Assembly: GCF_024199985.1 (NCBI RefSeq)
Contig: NZ_JANARS010000006.1
Coordinates: forward strand, 337,583-401,582
Origin: Nocardioides pinisoli
Lineage (GTDB): Bacteria; Actinomycetota; Actinomycetes; Propionibacteriales; Nocardioidaceae
Reading direction: 5' to 3'
Length of the DNA: 64,000 bases
Below, piece by piece: positions 17,246 through 25,721 of this stretch. How positions within the stretch are numbered: the first letter of the stretch is position 1; the number at the start of each line of letters is the position of its first letter. The notes beneath the pieces were generated by a model, which was not told the origin of the DNA, made no database searches, and saw only the letters and a list, made by a program, of their open reading frames with translations. The translations under genes and the position numbers were made by a program.

Positions 17246-17361
17246 CGCCCCACCATTGTGCCGTACCATTGGCAGTCGAAGGGCTCGAGTGCCAGCGCGT
17301 CGCGTCGGCCCGGCCGATCCCGTCACCACCGTCGCCGCCCCGTCGCTCCCAGAGGACCCAC

Positions 17362-17667
17362 ATGCCGACCTACCAGTACGCCTGCACCGAGTGCGGCCAC
17401 TCCTTCGAGCAGTTCCAGAGCTTCAGCGAGGACGCGCTGACCGTCTGCCCGGAGTGCGACGGCCGGCTGCGCAAGCTGTTCAACGCCGTGGGCGTGGTGT
17501 TCAAGGGCTCGGGCTTCTACCGCACCGACAGCCGCAAGGACTCGTCGTCCTCGACCCCCGCCGCGGCCTCCACCTCGACCTCCTCGACCTCCTCCTCGCC
17601 CGACAGCGGCTCGTCGTCCAGCAGCTCCTCGTCGTCGAGCTCGTCGACCTCAAGCTCCTCCGACTGA
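17362..17667 (+). CDS. FmdB-type zinc-ribbon protein with serine-rich tail
   Basis: A 101-residue protein. The first 45 residues form a putative zinc ribbon: YACTECGHSFEQFQSF with C-x-x-C, then V-C-P-E-C. The GVVFKGSGFYRTDSR segment that follows is diagnostic of the FmdB family. The last 45 residues are almost entirely Ser, Thr and Ala, including a run of about a dozen Ser. FmdB proteins are presumed regulators of unknown target. ATG 17362 follows AGAGGA. It lies upstream of the SAF-domain and mscL genes in the same direction, which is a common actinobacterial order. Confidence 0.85.
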   Translation: MPTYQYACTECGHSFEQFQSFSEDALTVCPECDGRLRKLFNAVGVVFKGSGFYRTDSRKDSSSSTPAAASTSTSSTSSSPDSGSSSSSSSSSSSSTSSSSD

Positions 17668-17778
17668 CCTCTCCCCCGCTGGTCGAGGAGGTCGCCCCGC
17701 GACCGTCACGGGACCCCGCCACGAGACCCCTGTGGACGAGCCGAGCACGCCCGGGCCGTCCCGGCCTAGCGTCGGTGC

Positions 17779-18411
17779 ATGTTCCCGGGACTCCCGCCGA
17801 CACGCCGCCGGCTGCGCGCCGTACGCCACCAGCTCAGGCGCCGCCGTCGGCTGATCGCCGCCACGCTCACCGCCGTCGCCGCCCTCGCCGCGCTGCGCAC
17901 GCTGGCCCCGCCGCCGGCCGAGACGGCCGAGGTGCTGGTCGCCGCGCGCGACCTGCCCTCGGGTGCGCTCCTGGCCGACGACGACCTCGTGGCGCGCGAG
18001 TGGCCCACCGACCTCGTGCCGGCCGACGCCTCGGCCGTCGCAGCCGGCCGGGTCCTGGCGGCGCCACTCGGCCGCGGCGAGGTGGTGACCGACGTACGCC
18101 TCGTCGGGCCGGGGCTGGCGCTCGCCCACCCCGGCGAGACGATCGTGCCGGTCCGGCTCCCCGACGCCGGCATGGCCGCGCTGCTGCGCGCGGGCGACGT
18201 GGTCGACCTCATGGCGACCGACCCGGGCACCGGCGACGCGGCCCTGGTCGCCCGCGACGTCACGGTGCTGGCGACCCCGACGGGCGTCCCCGAGGGACCG
18301 GCCGGCGGGAAGGGAGGCGCGCTCGTCGTGGTGGGGGCAAGCGCGGACGAGGCGGTCACCCTCGCGGGCGCGGCGCTGACACAGTTCCTGACGGTGTCGT
18401 GGAACCATTAG
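17779..18411 (+). CDS. SAF-domain protein (CpaB/RcpC-like)
   Basis: A 210-residue protein with a strongly basic N-terminus (TRRRLRAVRHQLRRRRRL), one membrane helix (LIAATLTAVAALAALRTLAP) and an outside SAF domain. The SAF core is VLVAARDLPSGALLADDDLV followed by R-V-L-A-A-P-L-G-R-G-E-V-V. A second half, IVPVRLPDAGMAALLRAGDVVDL, is typical of CpaB/RcpC, which help assemble Flp/Tad pili. No other Tad genes are nearby, so a pilus role is only a possibility. It lies between fmdB and mscL on the same strand. Confidence 0.75.
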   Translation: MFPGLPPTRRRLRAVRHQLRRRRRLIAATLTAVAALAALRTLAPPPAETAEVLVAARDLPSGALLADDDLVAREWPTDLVPADASAVAAGRVLAAPLGRGEVVTDVRLVGPGLALAHPGETIVPVRLPDAGMAALLRAGDVVDLMATDPGTGDAALVARDVTVLATPTGVPEGPAGGKGGALVVVGASADEAVTLAGAALTQFLTVSWNH

Positions 18412-18465
18412 CGTGGACAACAGTCACCCGCGGCCCTCTCGGGCCCCACCGGACGGAGAACCACC

Positions 18466-18816
18466 ATGAGCGGCTTCAAGGCCTTCATCCTCAAGGGCAA
18501 CCTGGTCGAGATCGCGACCGGACTGATCATGGCGCTCGCGTTCGCGGCGGTCGTCACGACGTTCACGGAGTGGCTGACCGGCCTGCTCCCCAACACCGAC
18601 GACCTCTTCAGCGACGAGACCGGCAGCTTCGGCGCCTTCCTCAACGCCCTGATCGCGTTCCTCGTCATGGGCGCGGTCGTCTACTTCTTCATCGTGGTGC
18701 CCTACACCAAGGCCCGCGAGCGGTTCTTCCCCGCCGAGGAGGCCGGTGCGGCGCCCGACGTCGCCCTGCTCGAGGAGATCCGCGACCTGCTCAAGACGCG
18801 CGGCGGCGCCGTCTGA
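18466..18816 (+). CDS. mscL: Large-conductance mechanosensitive channel MscL
   Basis: A 116-residue channel subunit. The N-terminal amphipathic segment GFKAFILKGNLVEIATGLIM runs into transmembrane helix 1, the periplasmic loop contains the Asn/Asp-rich segment, and helix 2 is LIAFLVMGAVVYFFIVVPYT. A charged C-terminal bundle (ALLEEIRDLLKTR) follows. MscL forms a pentamer that opens under membrane tension to release solutes on osmotic downshock. The gene is followed by a tandem hairpin array that separates it from the convergent LCP operon. Confidence 0.93.
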   Translation: MSGFKAFILKGNLVEIATGLIMALAFAAVVTTFTEWLTGLLPNTDDLFSDETGSFGAFLNALIAFLVMGAVVYFFIVVPYTKARERFFPAEEAGAAPDVALLEEIRDLLKTRGGAV

Positions 18817-18851
18817 GCGACCCCGTCGTACGTCGCAGCCCGCACCGCCGG

Positions 18852-19165
18852 GCGGTGCGCGAGGAGGATTCCTGCCCGCCGGAAGCCGCTTGGGGCACCG
18901 CCGACCAGAGCGCGGCGTAGCCCGCACCCGGGAGCGGTGCGCGAGGAGGATTCCTGACCGCCGGAAGCCGCCTGGGGCACCGCTCACCTGCGCGTCGTAC
19001 GCCGCCACACTGCCGAGCGGTGCGCGAGGAGGATTCCTGACCGCCGGAAGCCGCCTGGGGCACCGCTCACCTGCGCGTCGTACGCCGCCACACTGCCGGG
19101 CGGTGCGCGAGGAGGATTCCTGATCGCCGGAAGCCGCCTGGGGCACCGCCGACCAGAGCGCGGCG
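18852..19165. repeat. Tandem array of four ~83-bp hairpin units
   Basis: Units begin at 18852, 18934, 19017 and 19100 (periods 82, 83, 83). Each begins GCGGTGCGCGAGGAGGATTC and ends with the imperfect reverse complement GGAAGCCGCCTGGGGCACCG, so each can fold into a long hairpin of about 50 nt. The remaining ~33 bp is of two types: the link after units 2 and 3 is one type, the link after units 1 and 4 another. It fills the 361 bases between the convergent mscL and LCP-operon ends. No open frame, promoter or tRNA was found in it. Confidence 0.85.
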
Positions 19166-19177
19166 GCGCGTCGCGCG

Positions 19178-19369
19178 TCAGCCGTGGTGGGGCGGCACCT
19201 GGTCGCGGTACCAGTCGTCGCCCTTGCCCGAGCGGTCCTCGCGCGGGTCGCGGTCGTCGCTCGTCTGGTCGGGCGTGCCCTCGCCGAACACGGCCGCCAG
19301 TCGGCGACGCCGCTTCCACTCCGGCTCGCGCTCGTCGGGCCTGGCGTCCGGCTCGTCGTCGGGCGTCAC
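19178..19369 (-). CDS. Small conserved charged protein (ends WYRDQVPPHHG)
   Basis: A 63-residue, highly charged protein starting at GTG 19369. It reads like the small actinobacterial proteins found next to LCP genes: an acidic N-terminus, then EWKRRRRLAAVFGEGTPDQT and the C-terminus GKGDDWYRDQVPPHHG. No membrane segment or known catalytic motif is seen. The function is unknown. It starts 13 bases after the LCP gene stop on the same strand and is therefore probably cotranscribed with it. Confidence 0.7.
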   Translation of the reverse strand: MTPDDEPDARPDEREPEWKRRRRLAAVFGEGTPDQTSDDRDPREDRSGKGDDWYRDQVPPHHG

Positions 19370-19382
19370 GGTCGTGGGGCGC

Positions 19383-20657
19383 TCACGCGCAGACGCCGGG
19401 GACGGGCTCCGGCTCCGTGGTGGCCGGGGCGTCGGGCGTGGCCGTCTCGCTCGGCGAGGCCGTCTCGGACGGCGTTTCCGAGGGGGTCTCGGACGGGGTC
19501 TCCGACGGCGTCTCGCTCGGGGTGTCCGAGGGCGAGGGCGACGGCGACTGCGCCTCGGCGGAGGTCTTGGGGGGCTCGGCGGTGACGGCGTTGCCCGAGA
19601 GCAGCTCCGCCGGGAGCTCCTTGTCCTGGTTGATCAGCTTCCAGATCCGGTCGGCCTCCGGGGTCCAGAAGACCCGGCCGCTGAACTCCGAGTCCGTCGG
19701 GTAGTACTCCGTCGGCAGCGTCACGAACTGGATCTTGTCGAGGCCGACGCTCTGCAGCTGCATGGCGATCCGGCCCATGCGCGTCACCGAGTCGAGCTCG
19801 TCGTCGGTGGTGAGCGAGCGCGTCGCGGCGTCGAGGAAGCTGATGACCTTGTCCGGTCGCGTGAGCGTGCCGGCCGACTTGACCTCGCGCACCAGGGCGG
19901 CGATGAAGGTCTGCTGGCGGCGGATGCGCGAGATGTCGTTGCGCTGGGCCAGCTCGCCGACCGACCGCGCTCGGACGTAGTCGAGCGCCTCGTCGCCGGT
20001 GAGCACCGACGGGTCGCCGGCCGGGACGAAGATGCCGTGCTCGCGGTCCACGAGGTCCTCGGGCACGCAGACGGGCACGCCACCGACGGCGTCGACCATG
20101 TCGCCGAAGCCGTTGAAGTCGATCACGATGAAGTGGTCGACCGGCAGCTCGGCGTTCTCCTGCAGCTGGGCGACCGTGCACACCGGACCGCCGACGGTGT
20201 AGGCGGCGTTCCACATCACGTCGGTCTCCGCGGGTGAGTCGCACCCCACCTCGGGACGGTCCACGATGGAGTCACGCGGGATCGAGACGGCGTACGCCCG
20301 GCTGCGGTCGGCGGAGATGTGCACGAGGATGGTCGTGTCGGACCCGCCGCCACCCGACTCGCCGTCGATGCGGTTGCCCTCGCCCGAGCGCGTGTCGTCG
20401 CCCATCACCAGGATGTTGAGCGGCTCGCCGTTGCCCTTGTAGAGCTTGGCCGGGCGCTCGTCGCCGAGCTCGTCGAGCGAGATCCCCTCGATGTTGCCGT
20501 TGAGGTGGCGGATGAAGTAGACCGTGCCGAGCCCGGTGATGAGTGCCAGCACGACCGCGCTGATCAGGATGACGCGGCCGACCGTGTGCTTGCGCGCCGC
20601 CTTGCCCTTGCGCTTGGGCGCGCCCGTGGCAGCCTCGGGACGCGACTCTTCCGACAC
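19383..20657 (-). CDS. LytR-CpsA-Psr (LCP) family cell-wall glycopolymer ligase
   Basis: A 424-residue membrane-anchored LCP protein. A basic N-terminus and one helix (VILISAVVLALITGLGTVYF) are followed by the outside catalytic domain. Hallmarks are LNILVMGDDTRSGEGNR, SDTTILVHISADRSRAYAVS, IPRDS (Arg contacting pyrophosphate), VDHFIVIDFNGFGDMVDAVG and the R-R-Q-Q helix. LCP enzymes transfer lipid-linked glycopolymers onto peptidoglycan. The C-terminal 90 residues are a repeat-rich linker with TPSE units ending GVCA. Start is GTG 20657. It is followed by the small protein at 19178-19369. Confidence 0.92.
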   Translation of the reverse strand: MSEESRPEAATGAPKRKGKAARKHTVGRVILISAVVLALITGLGTVYFIRHLNGNIEGISLDELGDERPAKLYKGNGEPLNILVMGDDTRSGEGNRIDGESGGGGSDTTILVHISADRSRAYAVSIPRDSIVDRPEVGCDSPAETDVMWNAAYTVGGPVCTVAQLQENAELPVDHFIVIDFNGFGDMVDAVGGVPVCVPEDLVDREHGIFVPAGDPSVLTGDEALDYVRARSVGELAQRNDISRIRRQQTFIAALVREVKSAGTLTRPDKVISFLDAATRSLTTDDELDSVTRMGRIAMQLQSVGLDKIQFVTLPTEYYPTDSEFSGRVFWTPEADRIWKLINQDKELPAELLSGNAVTAEPPKTSAEAQSPSPSPSDTPSETPSETPSETPSETPSETASPSETATPDAPATTEPEPVPGVCA

Positions 20658-20760
20658 GGGGTCACCTTCACTGGAGTGGGATACGGACCGGGACGGAATC
20701 TACTTCACTCCGGCAAGTATGCCCTGCTCCGCAGCGCCGGTGCCGGCGCTCGCGATCCGG

Positions 20761-21135
20761 TCAGGCACGTCGCCTTGCCGCGAGCAGCCCGATGAACTCG
20801 TCGGCCATCTCGAGCTGACGGGCGAGCCGCTTCCGCCGCTCTGCCGCCTCCTCCGACACGGCCGCGAGGCGACCGCGAGCGACCTGCGTGGCCGCTTCGT
20901 CGGACGACGGGTCGTCGAGCACCTCGAGATCGCCCATCACGGCCTTCATCTCGTCGATGCTGAACCCGAGCGGCTTCATGCGCCGGATGACGAGGATCTT
21001 GTCGACGTCGGACTCGGTGTAGAGCCGGAACCCCCCGTCCGTGCGACCCGAGGGCGTGAGGAGGCCGACCTCCTCCCAGTGACGCAGGCTCCGCAACGAC
21101 AGCTCGGTGCGCGCGGCCACCTCGCCGATGTGCAT
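20761..21135 (-). CDS. MerR-family transcriptional regulator
   Basis: A 124-residue MerR-type regulator. The DNA-binding domain shows IGEVAARTELSLRSLRHWEE, the V-G-L-L-T-P-S-G-R-T wing and FRLYTESDVDKILVIRRMKP. A dimerisation coil follows, but there are no metal-binding cysteines near the C-terminus, so the signal is probably not a heavy metal. ATG 21135 follows GGAGGAG. It is divergent from the SulP transporter, and the dyad at 21197-21216 is its likely operator. It probably controls that transporter. Confidence 0.88.
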   Translation of the reverse strand: MHIGEVAARTELSLRSLRHWEEVGLLTPSGRTDGGFRLYTESDVDKILVIRRMKPLGFSIDEMKAVMGDLEVLDDPSSDEAATQVARGRLAAVSEEAAERRKRLARQLEMADEFIGLLAARRRA

Positions 21136-21196
21136 GACGGCTCCTCCGACGGCCTGCTCGCCCACGACCGCAGCCTCCTGCCCTTGGACTACAACT

Positions 21197-21216
21197 CTAC
21201 CCTTACGTGAGGGTAG
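21197..21216. promoter_or_regulatory. MerR-type operator dyad
   Basis: CTACCCTTAC-GTGAGGGTAG is a 20-bp dyad with one mismatched pair between the divergent MerR and SulP genes. MerR-family regulators bind dyads of this kind across the promoter they activate. The sequence also covers GTG 21207, so that codon is unlikely to be the SulP start. Confidence 0.6.
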
Positions 21217-21248
21217 GTTTCTTGCTCGTGCCTGCCACCGCCGACCCT

Positions 21249-22742
21249 ATGGCCCCCTCCGCGTCCGAGCCCACCGTGCGATCGGCGCTGCGGTCTCCCA
21301 AGGTGCTCCGCACGGAGGTGCTGGCCGGCCTGGTCGTTGCGCTGGCCCTGATCCCCGAGGCCATCTCCTTCTCCATCATCGCCGGGGTCGACCCACGCAT
21401 CGGGCTCTTCGCGTCGTTCACGATGGCGGTCTCGATCGCCTTCCTCGGCGGCCGCCCGGCGATGATCTCGGCCGCGACCGGGGCGATCGCGCTGGTGGTC
21501 GCACCGGTGATGCGCGACCACGGCTACGACCACCTCATCGCCACCGTGCTGCTCGGCGGCGTCATCCAGGTCGTGCTCGGCCTGGTGGGCATCGCCCGGC
21601 TGATGCGCTTCATCCCGCGCCAGGTCATGGTCGGCTTCGTCAACGCCCTGGCCATCTTGATCTTCCTCGCCCAGGTGCCCCACCTCGTCGACGTCCCGTG
21701 GCTGGTCCACCCGATGGTCGCCGTCGGCATCGCGATCATCGTGGGCTTCCCGCGACTCAACAAGGTGATCCCGTCGCCGCTCGTCGCGATCGTTGCGCTG
21801 ACCGGCTTCGCCCTGCTGGCCGGCCTGTCGCTGCCCGACGTCGGCGACGAGGGCGAGCTGCCCGACAGCCTGCCGGCCCTGTTCCTCCCCGACGTGCCGT
21901 GGACGCTCGAGACGCTGCGCATCGTCGGCCCGTACGCCGTCGCGATGGCGCTCGTCGGCCTCCTCGAGTCGCTGCTCACCGCGAAGCTCGTCGACGACAT
22001 CACCGACACCCACTCCGACAAGACGCGTGAGGCGTGGGGTCAGGGAGCAGCCAACGTGGTCACCGGCTTCTTCGGCGGCATGGGCGGCTGCGCGATGATC
22101 GGACAGACGATGATCAACGTGAAGGCGTCCGGCGCCCGAACCCGGATCTCCACGTTCCTCGCCGGCGTCTTCCTGCTCGTCCTGGTCGTCGGCTTCGGCG
22201 ACGTCGTCGCGCTCATCCCGATGGCCGCACTGGTGGCCGTCATGGTCATGGTCTCGGTCGGCACGTTCGACTGGCACTCGATCCGGCCGTCGACGCTCCG
22301 TCGGATGCCGAGGTCGGAGACCACCGTCATGCTGGCCACCGTCGTCGTCACCGTGGTGACGCACAACCTCGCCATCGGCGTCGGGGTCGGAGTGCTGGTC
22401 GCCATGACCCTCTTCGCCCGGCGCGTCGCCCACCTCACCGAGACTCACCGCGACCTGGTCGCGAACCGGGACGGCACGACCAGCGCGGTCTACCGCGTGA
22501 CCGGGGCGCTCTTCTTCGCCTCGAGCAACGACCTCTACACCCAGTTCGACTACGCCGCCGACCCCGACCACGTCGTCATCGACCTGTCGCAGTCCCACGT
22601 CTGGGACGCCTCCACCGTCGCCGCACTCGACGCCATCACGACGAAGTACGCCCGCAGGGGCACGTCGGTGGAGATCGTCGGCCTCAACCCGGCGAGCGCC
22701 GAACGCCACGAGCGGCTGTCCGGCTCGCTGCCGTCCCACTGA
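21249..22742 (+). CDS. SulP-family anion permease with STAS domain
   Basis: About 497 residues. The membrane part opens with [20 protein letters not shown] and contains the SulP signature region [20 protein letters not shown], with about a dozen hydrophobic segments. The STAS domain at the C-terminus includes [20 protein letters not shown]. The family carries sulfate, bicarbonate, dicarboxylates or other anions by H+ or Na+ coupling; the anion cannot be deduced. I chose ATG 21249 because the earlier GTG at 21207 lies in the MerR operator; GTG 21228 is another option. Control by the divergent MerR protein is likely. Confidence 0.88.
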   Translation: MAPSASEPTVRSALRSPKVLRTEVLAGLVVALALIPEAISFSIIAGVDPRIGLFASFTMAVSIAFLGGRPAMISAATGAIALVVAPVMRDHGYDHLIATVLLGGVIQVVLGLVGIARLMRFIPRQVMVGFVNALAILIFLAQVPHLVDVPWLVHPMVAVGIAIIVGFPRLNKVIPSPLVAIVALTGFALLAGLSLPDVGDEGELPDSLPALFLPDVPWTLETLRIVGPYAVAMALVGLLESLLTAKLVDDITDTHSDKTREAWGQGAANVVTGFFGGMGGCAMIGQTMINVKASGARTRISTFLAGVFLLVLVVGFGDVVALIPMAALVAVMVMVSVGTFDWHSIRPSTLRRMPRSETTVMLATVVVTVVTHNLAIGVGVGVLVAMTLFARRVAHLTETHRDLVANRDGTTSAVYRVTGALFFASSNDLYTQFDYAADPDHVVIDLSQSHVWDASTVAALDAITTKYARRGTSVEIVGLNPASAERHERLSGSLPSH

Positions 22743-22821
22743 CCGACGTGCTGATGCCCGACGGCGTACGACGTCGTGGCAGGATGCTTCCCGCCGCATC
22801 GCCACCGGTGACGTGGCACCC

Positions 22822-22897
22822 GCCCCAGTAGCTCAGTGGATAGAGCAGCCGCCTCCTAAGCGAAAGGTCGCAAGTTCGACTCTTGCCTGGGGCACCA
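22822..22897 (+). tRNA. tRNA-Arg (anticodon CCT), CCA encoded
   Basis: The cloverleaf reads acceptor GCCCCAG/CTGGGGC, D-arm GCTC-GAGC, anticodon loop CTCCTAA giving CCT (reads AGG), and T-arm GCAAG-TTCGACT-CTTGC. The mature 73 bases are 22822-22894 and CCA is encoded at 22895-22897. The lower two pairs of the anticodon stem do not match, but the other helices are perfect. It stands alone between SulP and the PRC-barrel gene. Confidence 0.88.
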
Positions 22898-22990
22898 CGA
22901 CCGACCTGCAGGTCAGCGCCCCGGCCGGACGCCGGTGCGGGCCGCACGGGTCGCCGGCCGGCTCACCAGAGCGAGCCGCCGAGACAGGGA

Positions 22991-23019
22991 AGCCCTCCGG
23001 GTCTCTGTCCCGGAGGGCT
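22991..23019. terminator. Terminator between tRNA-Arg and the PRC-barrel gene
   Basis: Perfect 11-bp arms AGCCCTCCGGG (22991-23001) and CCCGGAGGGCT (23009-23019) around a 7-nt loop, followed by a pyrimidine-rich stretch on the + strand. It lies between the convergent tRNA-Arg and PRC-barrel genes and can serve both. Confidence 0.7.
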
Positions 23020-23059
23020 CTCTTCCCCTGCTGCTCGTCGACCCCCATCGACGAGCGGG

Positions 23060-23470
23060 TCACCAACGCCCGTGCAGGAAGTAGGGCGCCTTGTAGTCGT
23101 CCTCCCAGAACGGCGTGTAGCCGAAGTAGCTGTAGACCGGCCGGTAGTCGACCGGTCCCGGAGGGGCCGGGTCGTAGTCGAAGCCCGAGTCCACGTGCAG
23201 GTCGCTGCGCTCGAGCTGGATGTGGCCCCGCACCTGCGAGATCGCGTCCACCGGTACGAGGCGGTGGCTCCCGCCCAGGCCGAGGATCCCACCGGAGGCC
23301 ACGACGAGCAGGCGTGCACGTCGTTCCTGGGGATCCACGAGGATGTCCTCGACCTCGCCCACACGGTGCTGACGCACGTCCATGACGGGCATCCCGCGCA
23401 CGTCGTCGTGCTCGTCAGCCAGCATCAGGTCGCCGTCGCTCAGAGGCACGAGCTCGTGCGTGTCGTCCAT
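23060..23470 (-). CDS. PRC-barrel domain protein
   Basis: A 136-residue protein. The PRC barrel is recognisable in VRGMPVMDVRQHRVGEVEDI then LVDPQERRARLLVVASGG and HRLVPVDAISQVRGHIQL. A Tyr/Pro-rich tail (DYRPVYSYFGYTPFWEDDYK) follows. PRC barrels occur in RimM and in stress-related actinobacterial proteins, where they are thought to mediate protein or RNA contact. No enzyme residues are seen. ATG 23470 follows GGGGGGA. Divergent from an OmpR-type response regulator. Confidence 0.75.
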   Translation of the reverse strand: MDDTHELVPLSDGDLMLADEHDDVRGMPVMDVRQHRVGEVEDILVDPQERRARLLVVASGGILGLGGSHRLVPVDAISQVRGHIQLERSDLHVDSGFDYDPAPPGPVDYRPVYSYFGYTPFWEDDYKAPYFLHGRW

Positions 23471-23613
23471 GGTCCCCCCTCGCAGATGCGCGTCGATCGA
23501 CGTACCGAGAGCCTGCCGCGCGCACATGACGACGCCCTGATCGGTGCATTGCAGTTGCATGACAATGGACGGCGCGCTTCCGCAGCCGCGGCGTGGTCGG
23601 ACACGATGGCCGG

Positions 23614-24348
23614 ATGGACGGCATGACGCGGGTGCTCCTGCTCGAGGACGACCTCGGTCTCCGTATGTCGTTGCGGCTGGTGCTGGAGGACGACGGCTAC
23701 GACGTGGCCGAGGCCGCGGATGCCGAGTCCGCGCTCGCGATCGTCGACGGGACGAGAGTCGACATCATGCTGGTCGACCTGATGCTGGGCGGCGTCGACG
23801 GCTTTACCTTCATCCGGCGCGCACGCCCGGTCAGCCAGGCGCCGATCGTCGTTGTCAGCGCCAGGGACGGCGTGCAGGACATCGTGGCTGCGCTCGAAGC
23901 CGGTGCCGACGACTACGTGACCAAGCCGTTCGACGTCGCCGAGGTGCAGGCACGGCTCCGTGCCATGCTCCGGCGTCCGGCCCTGGCGCCCGCCGCGGCC
24001 ACCGGGGACACCACGGACGTCCTTGCCACCGCGGAGGTGGTCGTCCTCGACGCCGTCGAAGGGCCACTCGTCTTCGACCGGGCGGCCGCGCACCTGCGTC
24101 GAGGCGACCGGGAGATCCACCTGACGATGACCGAGTACAAGCTGCTGACCGTGCTGTCGGACAACCTCGGCCGCGTGCTGAGTCGCACCGCTCTGCTCGA
24201 CCACGTGTGGGACCGCGGCTTCTTCGGGGACGAGCGCATCGTCGACGTGCACGTGCGTCGTCTGCGCAAGAAGCTCGAGATCGACCCGGGCGAGCCTCGC
24301 ACCCTGGTGACCGTGCGGGGCCTCGGCTACCGCCTCGACGCACGGTGA
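23614..24348 (+). CDS. OmpR/PhoB-type response regulator
   Basis: About 244 residues. The receiver shows the acidic pair LLEDD, the phospho-acceptor Asp in IMLVDLMLGG, a Ser in VVVSARD and Lys in YVTKPFD. The winged-helix output domain has LTMTEYKLLTVLSDNLGRVL, then the recognition region DERIVDVHVRRLRKKLE and the wing VRGLGYRLD. Two in-frame ATGs, 23614 and 23623, are possible. The stop overlaps the kinase GTG (GTGA), so the pair is coupled. The layout regulator-kinase-lipoprotein resembles MtrA-MtrB-LpqB, although the genes are shorter. Confidence 0.9.
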   Translation: MDGMTRVLLLEDDLGLRMSLRLVLEDDGYDVAEAADAESALAIVDGTRVDIMLVDLMLGGVDGFTFIRRARPVSQAPIVVVSARDGVQDIVAALEAGADDYVTKPFDVAEVQARLRAMLRRPALAPAAATGDTTDVLATAEVVVLDAVEGPLVFDRAAAHLRRGDREIHLTMTEYKLLTVLSDNLGRVLSRTALLDHVWDRGFFGDERIVDVHVRRLRKKLEIDPGEPRTLVTVRGLGYRLDAR

Positions 24349-25721
24349 GGAGGACGCGAGCCCGCCCGGGACTCCGGTCGTCGGTCACGGCGGCCTTCGC
24401 GCTCGGTGCCCTGCTGGTCTCGGTGGCGCTCTCCGTGGGGACCTACGTGACCGCCCGACACCAGCTGCTCGAGCAACGCGAGCGGACGGCGTTGCGCCAG
24501 GCGTACGCCGACGCAGCCCTCGTGCGCGACGGCCTGTCCACCTCCGGGACCGAGGTGAGCGAGGCGCTGGGCGCAGTCACGCCGCTGTCCGGGTCGTCGA
24601 TGTACGTGCAGCGAGACGGCCAGTGGTACTCCTCGAGCCTCGACCAGTCGGGCGAGACGCTCACCTCCGTGGTCCGTCCCATCGTCGCGGGCGGCGCGGT
24701 CGGTCTCGGGTGGACCGACCGCACCGACCCCCATGCCGTGGTGGTGGGCATCCCGCTGCCGGCCGTGGACGCGACGTACTACGAGGTCGCGGTCGCGCAG
24801 GAGCTCGACGCCACGCTGCACACCCTGGCCCTGGCTCTGGCTGTCGGTGCAGCGGTCACCACGCTCGCGGGTGCCGCCCTCGGCCGCGTGGCCAGCCGCC
24901 GGGTGCTGTCGCCGTTGCGCGACGTCACCGCAGCTGCGACGGACATCGCTGCCGGAGACCTCGATCGGCGGTTGAGCGAGACCGACGACCCGGACCTCTC
25001 GGTCCTGGTCCGCTCCTTCAACCACATGGTCGCCGCGCTGCACGAGCGCATCGAACGCGACGCGCGGTTCGCCTCGGACGTGAGCCACGAGCTGCGCACG
25101 CCTCTGACCACCCTCACCACCAGCCTCGCCCTCCTCGAGCGCGCACGCGACCTCAATCCGCAAGCCCAGCGCGCGGTCGCGCTGATGGCCGACGAGCTCG
25201 CTCGCTTCCGGCAGGCCCTCGAGGACCTGCTCGCCCTCGGCAGGCTCGAGGCCGGCATCGACGAGGCGGCACTCGTCCCCACGGACCTCGGCGAGCTGGT
25301 CCGGCACGCTCTCGTCCGTAGCGGGTGCTCCGACCAGGTGCTGGCCGGCGACAGCACCTATCGCCGCCAGGTGCTCGTCGACCGGTCGCAGATGGTGCGT
25401 GCCCTCGTCAACCTGGTCCGCAACGCTGAGATCCACGGCGGCGGCCTGGCGGAGGTCCGGCTCGATGCGACCGACACACACGTCGACATCACCATCAGCG
25501 ACCGGGGTCCGGGGGTCCCGCCGGACGAACGCCAACGGATCTTCGAGAGGTTCGCCCGGGCCGGTGGCACCAAGACCGGCACCGGCAGCGGCCTCGGTCT
25601 CAGCATCGTGGCGGAGACTGTGGGCAGGCACGGCGGCCAGGTGTGGTGCGACGGCAGGCCCGGCGGTGGCGCGGAGTTCGTGGTCCGCCTGCCCCTGTGG
25701 CGCGGCGAGGTCGTCTCGTGA
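24345..25721 (+). CDS. HAMP-containing sensor histidine kinase
   Basis: A 458-residue kinase. First helix VTAAFALGALLVSVALSVGT, an outside sensory region of about 110 residues, second helix LHTLALALAVGAAVTTLAGA, then HAMP (RRVLSPLRDVTAAATDIAAG). The H-box is ASDVSHELRTPLTTLTTSLA, N-box LVNLVRNAEIHGGG, G1 DRGPGVPPDE, F-box RIFERFARAGG and G2 GTGSGLGLSIV. It pairs with the OmpR-type regulator encoded immediately upstream. GTG 24345 overlaps that gene's stop, and its own stop overlaps the GerMN lipoprotein start (GTGA), so all three are translationally coupled. Confidence 0.92.
   Translation: MRRTRARPGLRSSVTAAFALGALLVSVALSVGTYVTARHQLLEQRERTALRQAYADAALVRDGLSTSGTEVSEALGAVTPLSGSSMYVQRDGQWYSSSLDQSGETLTSVVRPIVAGGAVGLGWTDRTDPHAVVVGIPLPAVDATYYEVAVAQELDATLHTLALALAVGAAVTTLAGAALGRVASRRVLSPLRDVTAAATDIAAGDLDRRLSETDDPDLSVLVRSFNHMVAALHERIERDARFASDVSHELRTPLTTLTTSLALLERARDLNPQAQRAVALMADELARFRQALEDLLALGRLEAGIDEAALVPTDLGELVRHALVRSGCSDQVLAGDSTYRRQVLVDRSQMVRALVNLVRNAEIHGGGLAEVRLDATDTHVDITISDRGPGVPPDERQRIFERFARAGGTKTGTGSGLGLSIVAETVGRHGGQVWCDGRPGGGAEFVVRLPLWRGEVVS

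Noticed and set aside
17668..17778. Fifth repeat family (CTGGTCGAGGAGGTCG)
   Set aside because: It looks like a degenerate dispersed palindrome, but only one copy is seen here and the pairing is weak.
18852..19165. CRISPR array
   Set aside because: Period and hairpin look similar, but linkers are not unique (type repeats A-B-B-A), unit ends vary, and no cas genes are in the window.
21189..22805. 538-codon minus-strand frame over the SulP gene
   Set aside because: Antisense to a clear SulP gene; composition (His, Asp, Arg, Gly) is typical of a shadow frame and no domain is recognisable.
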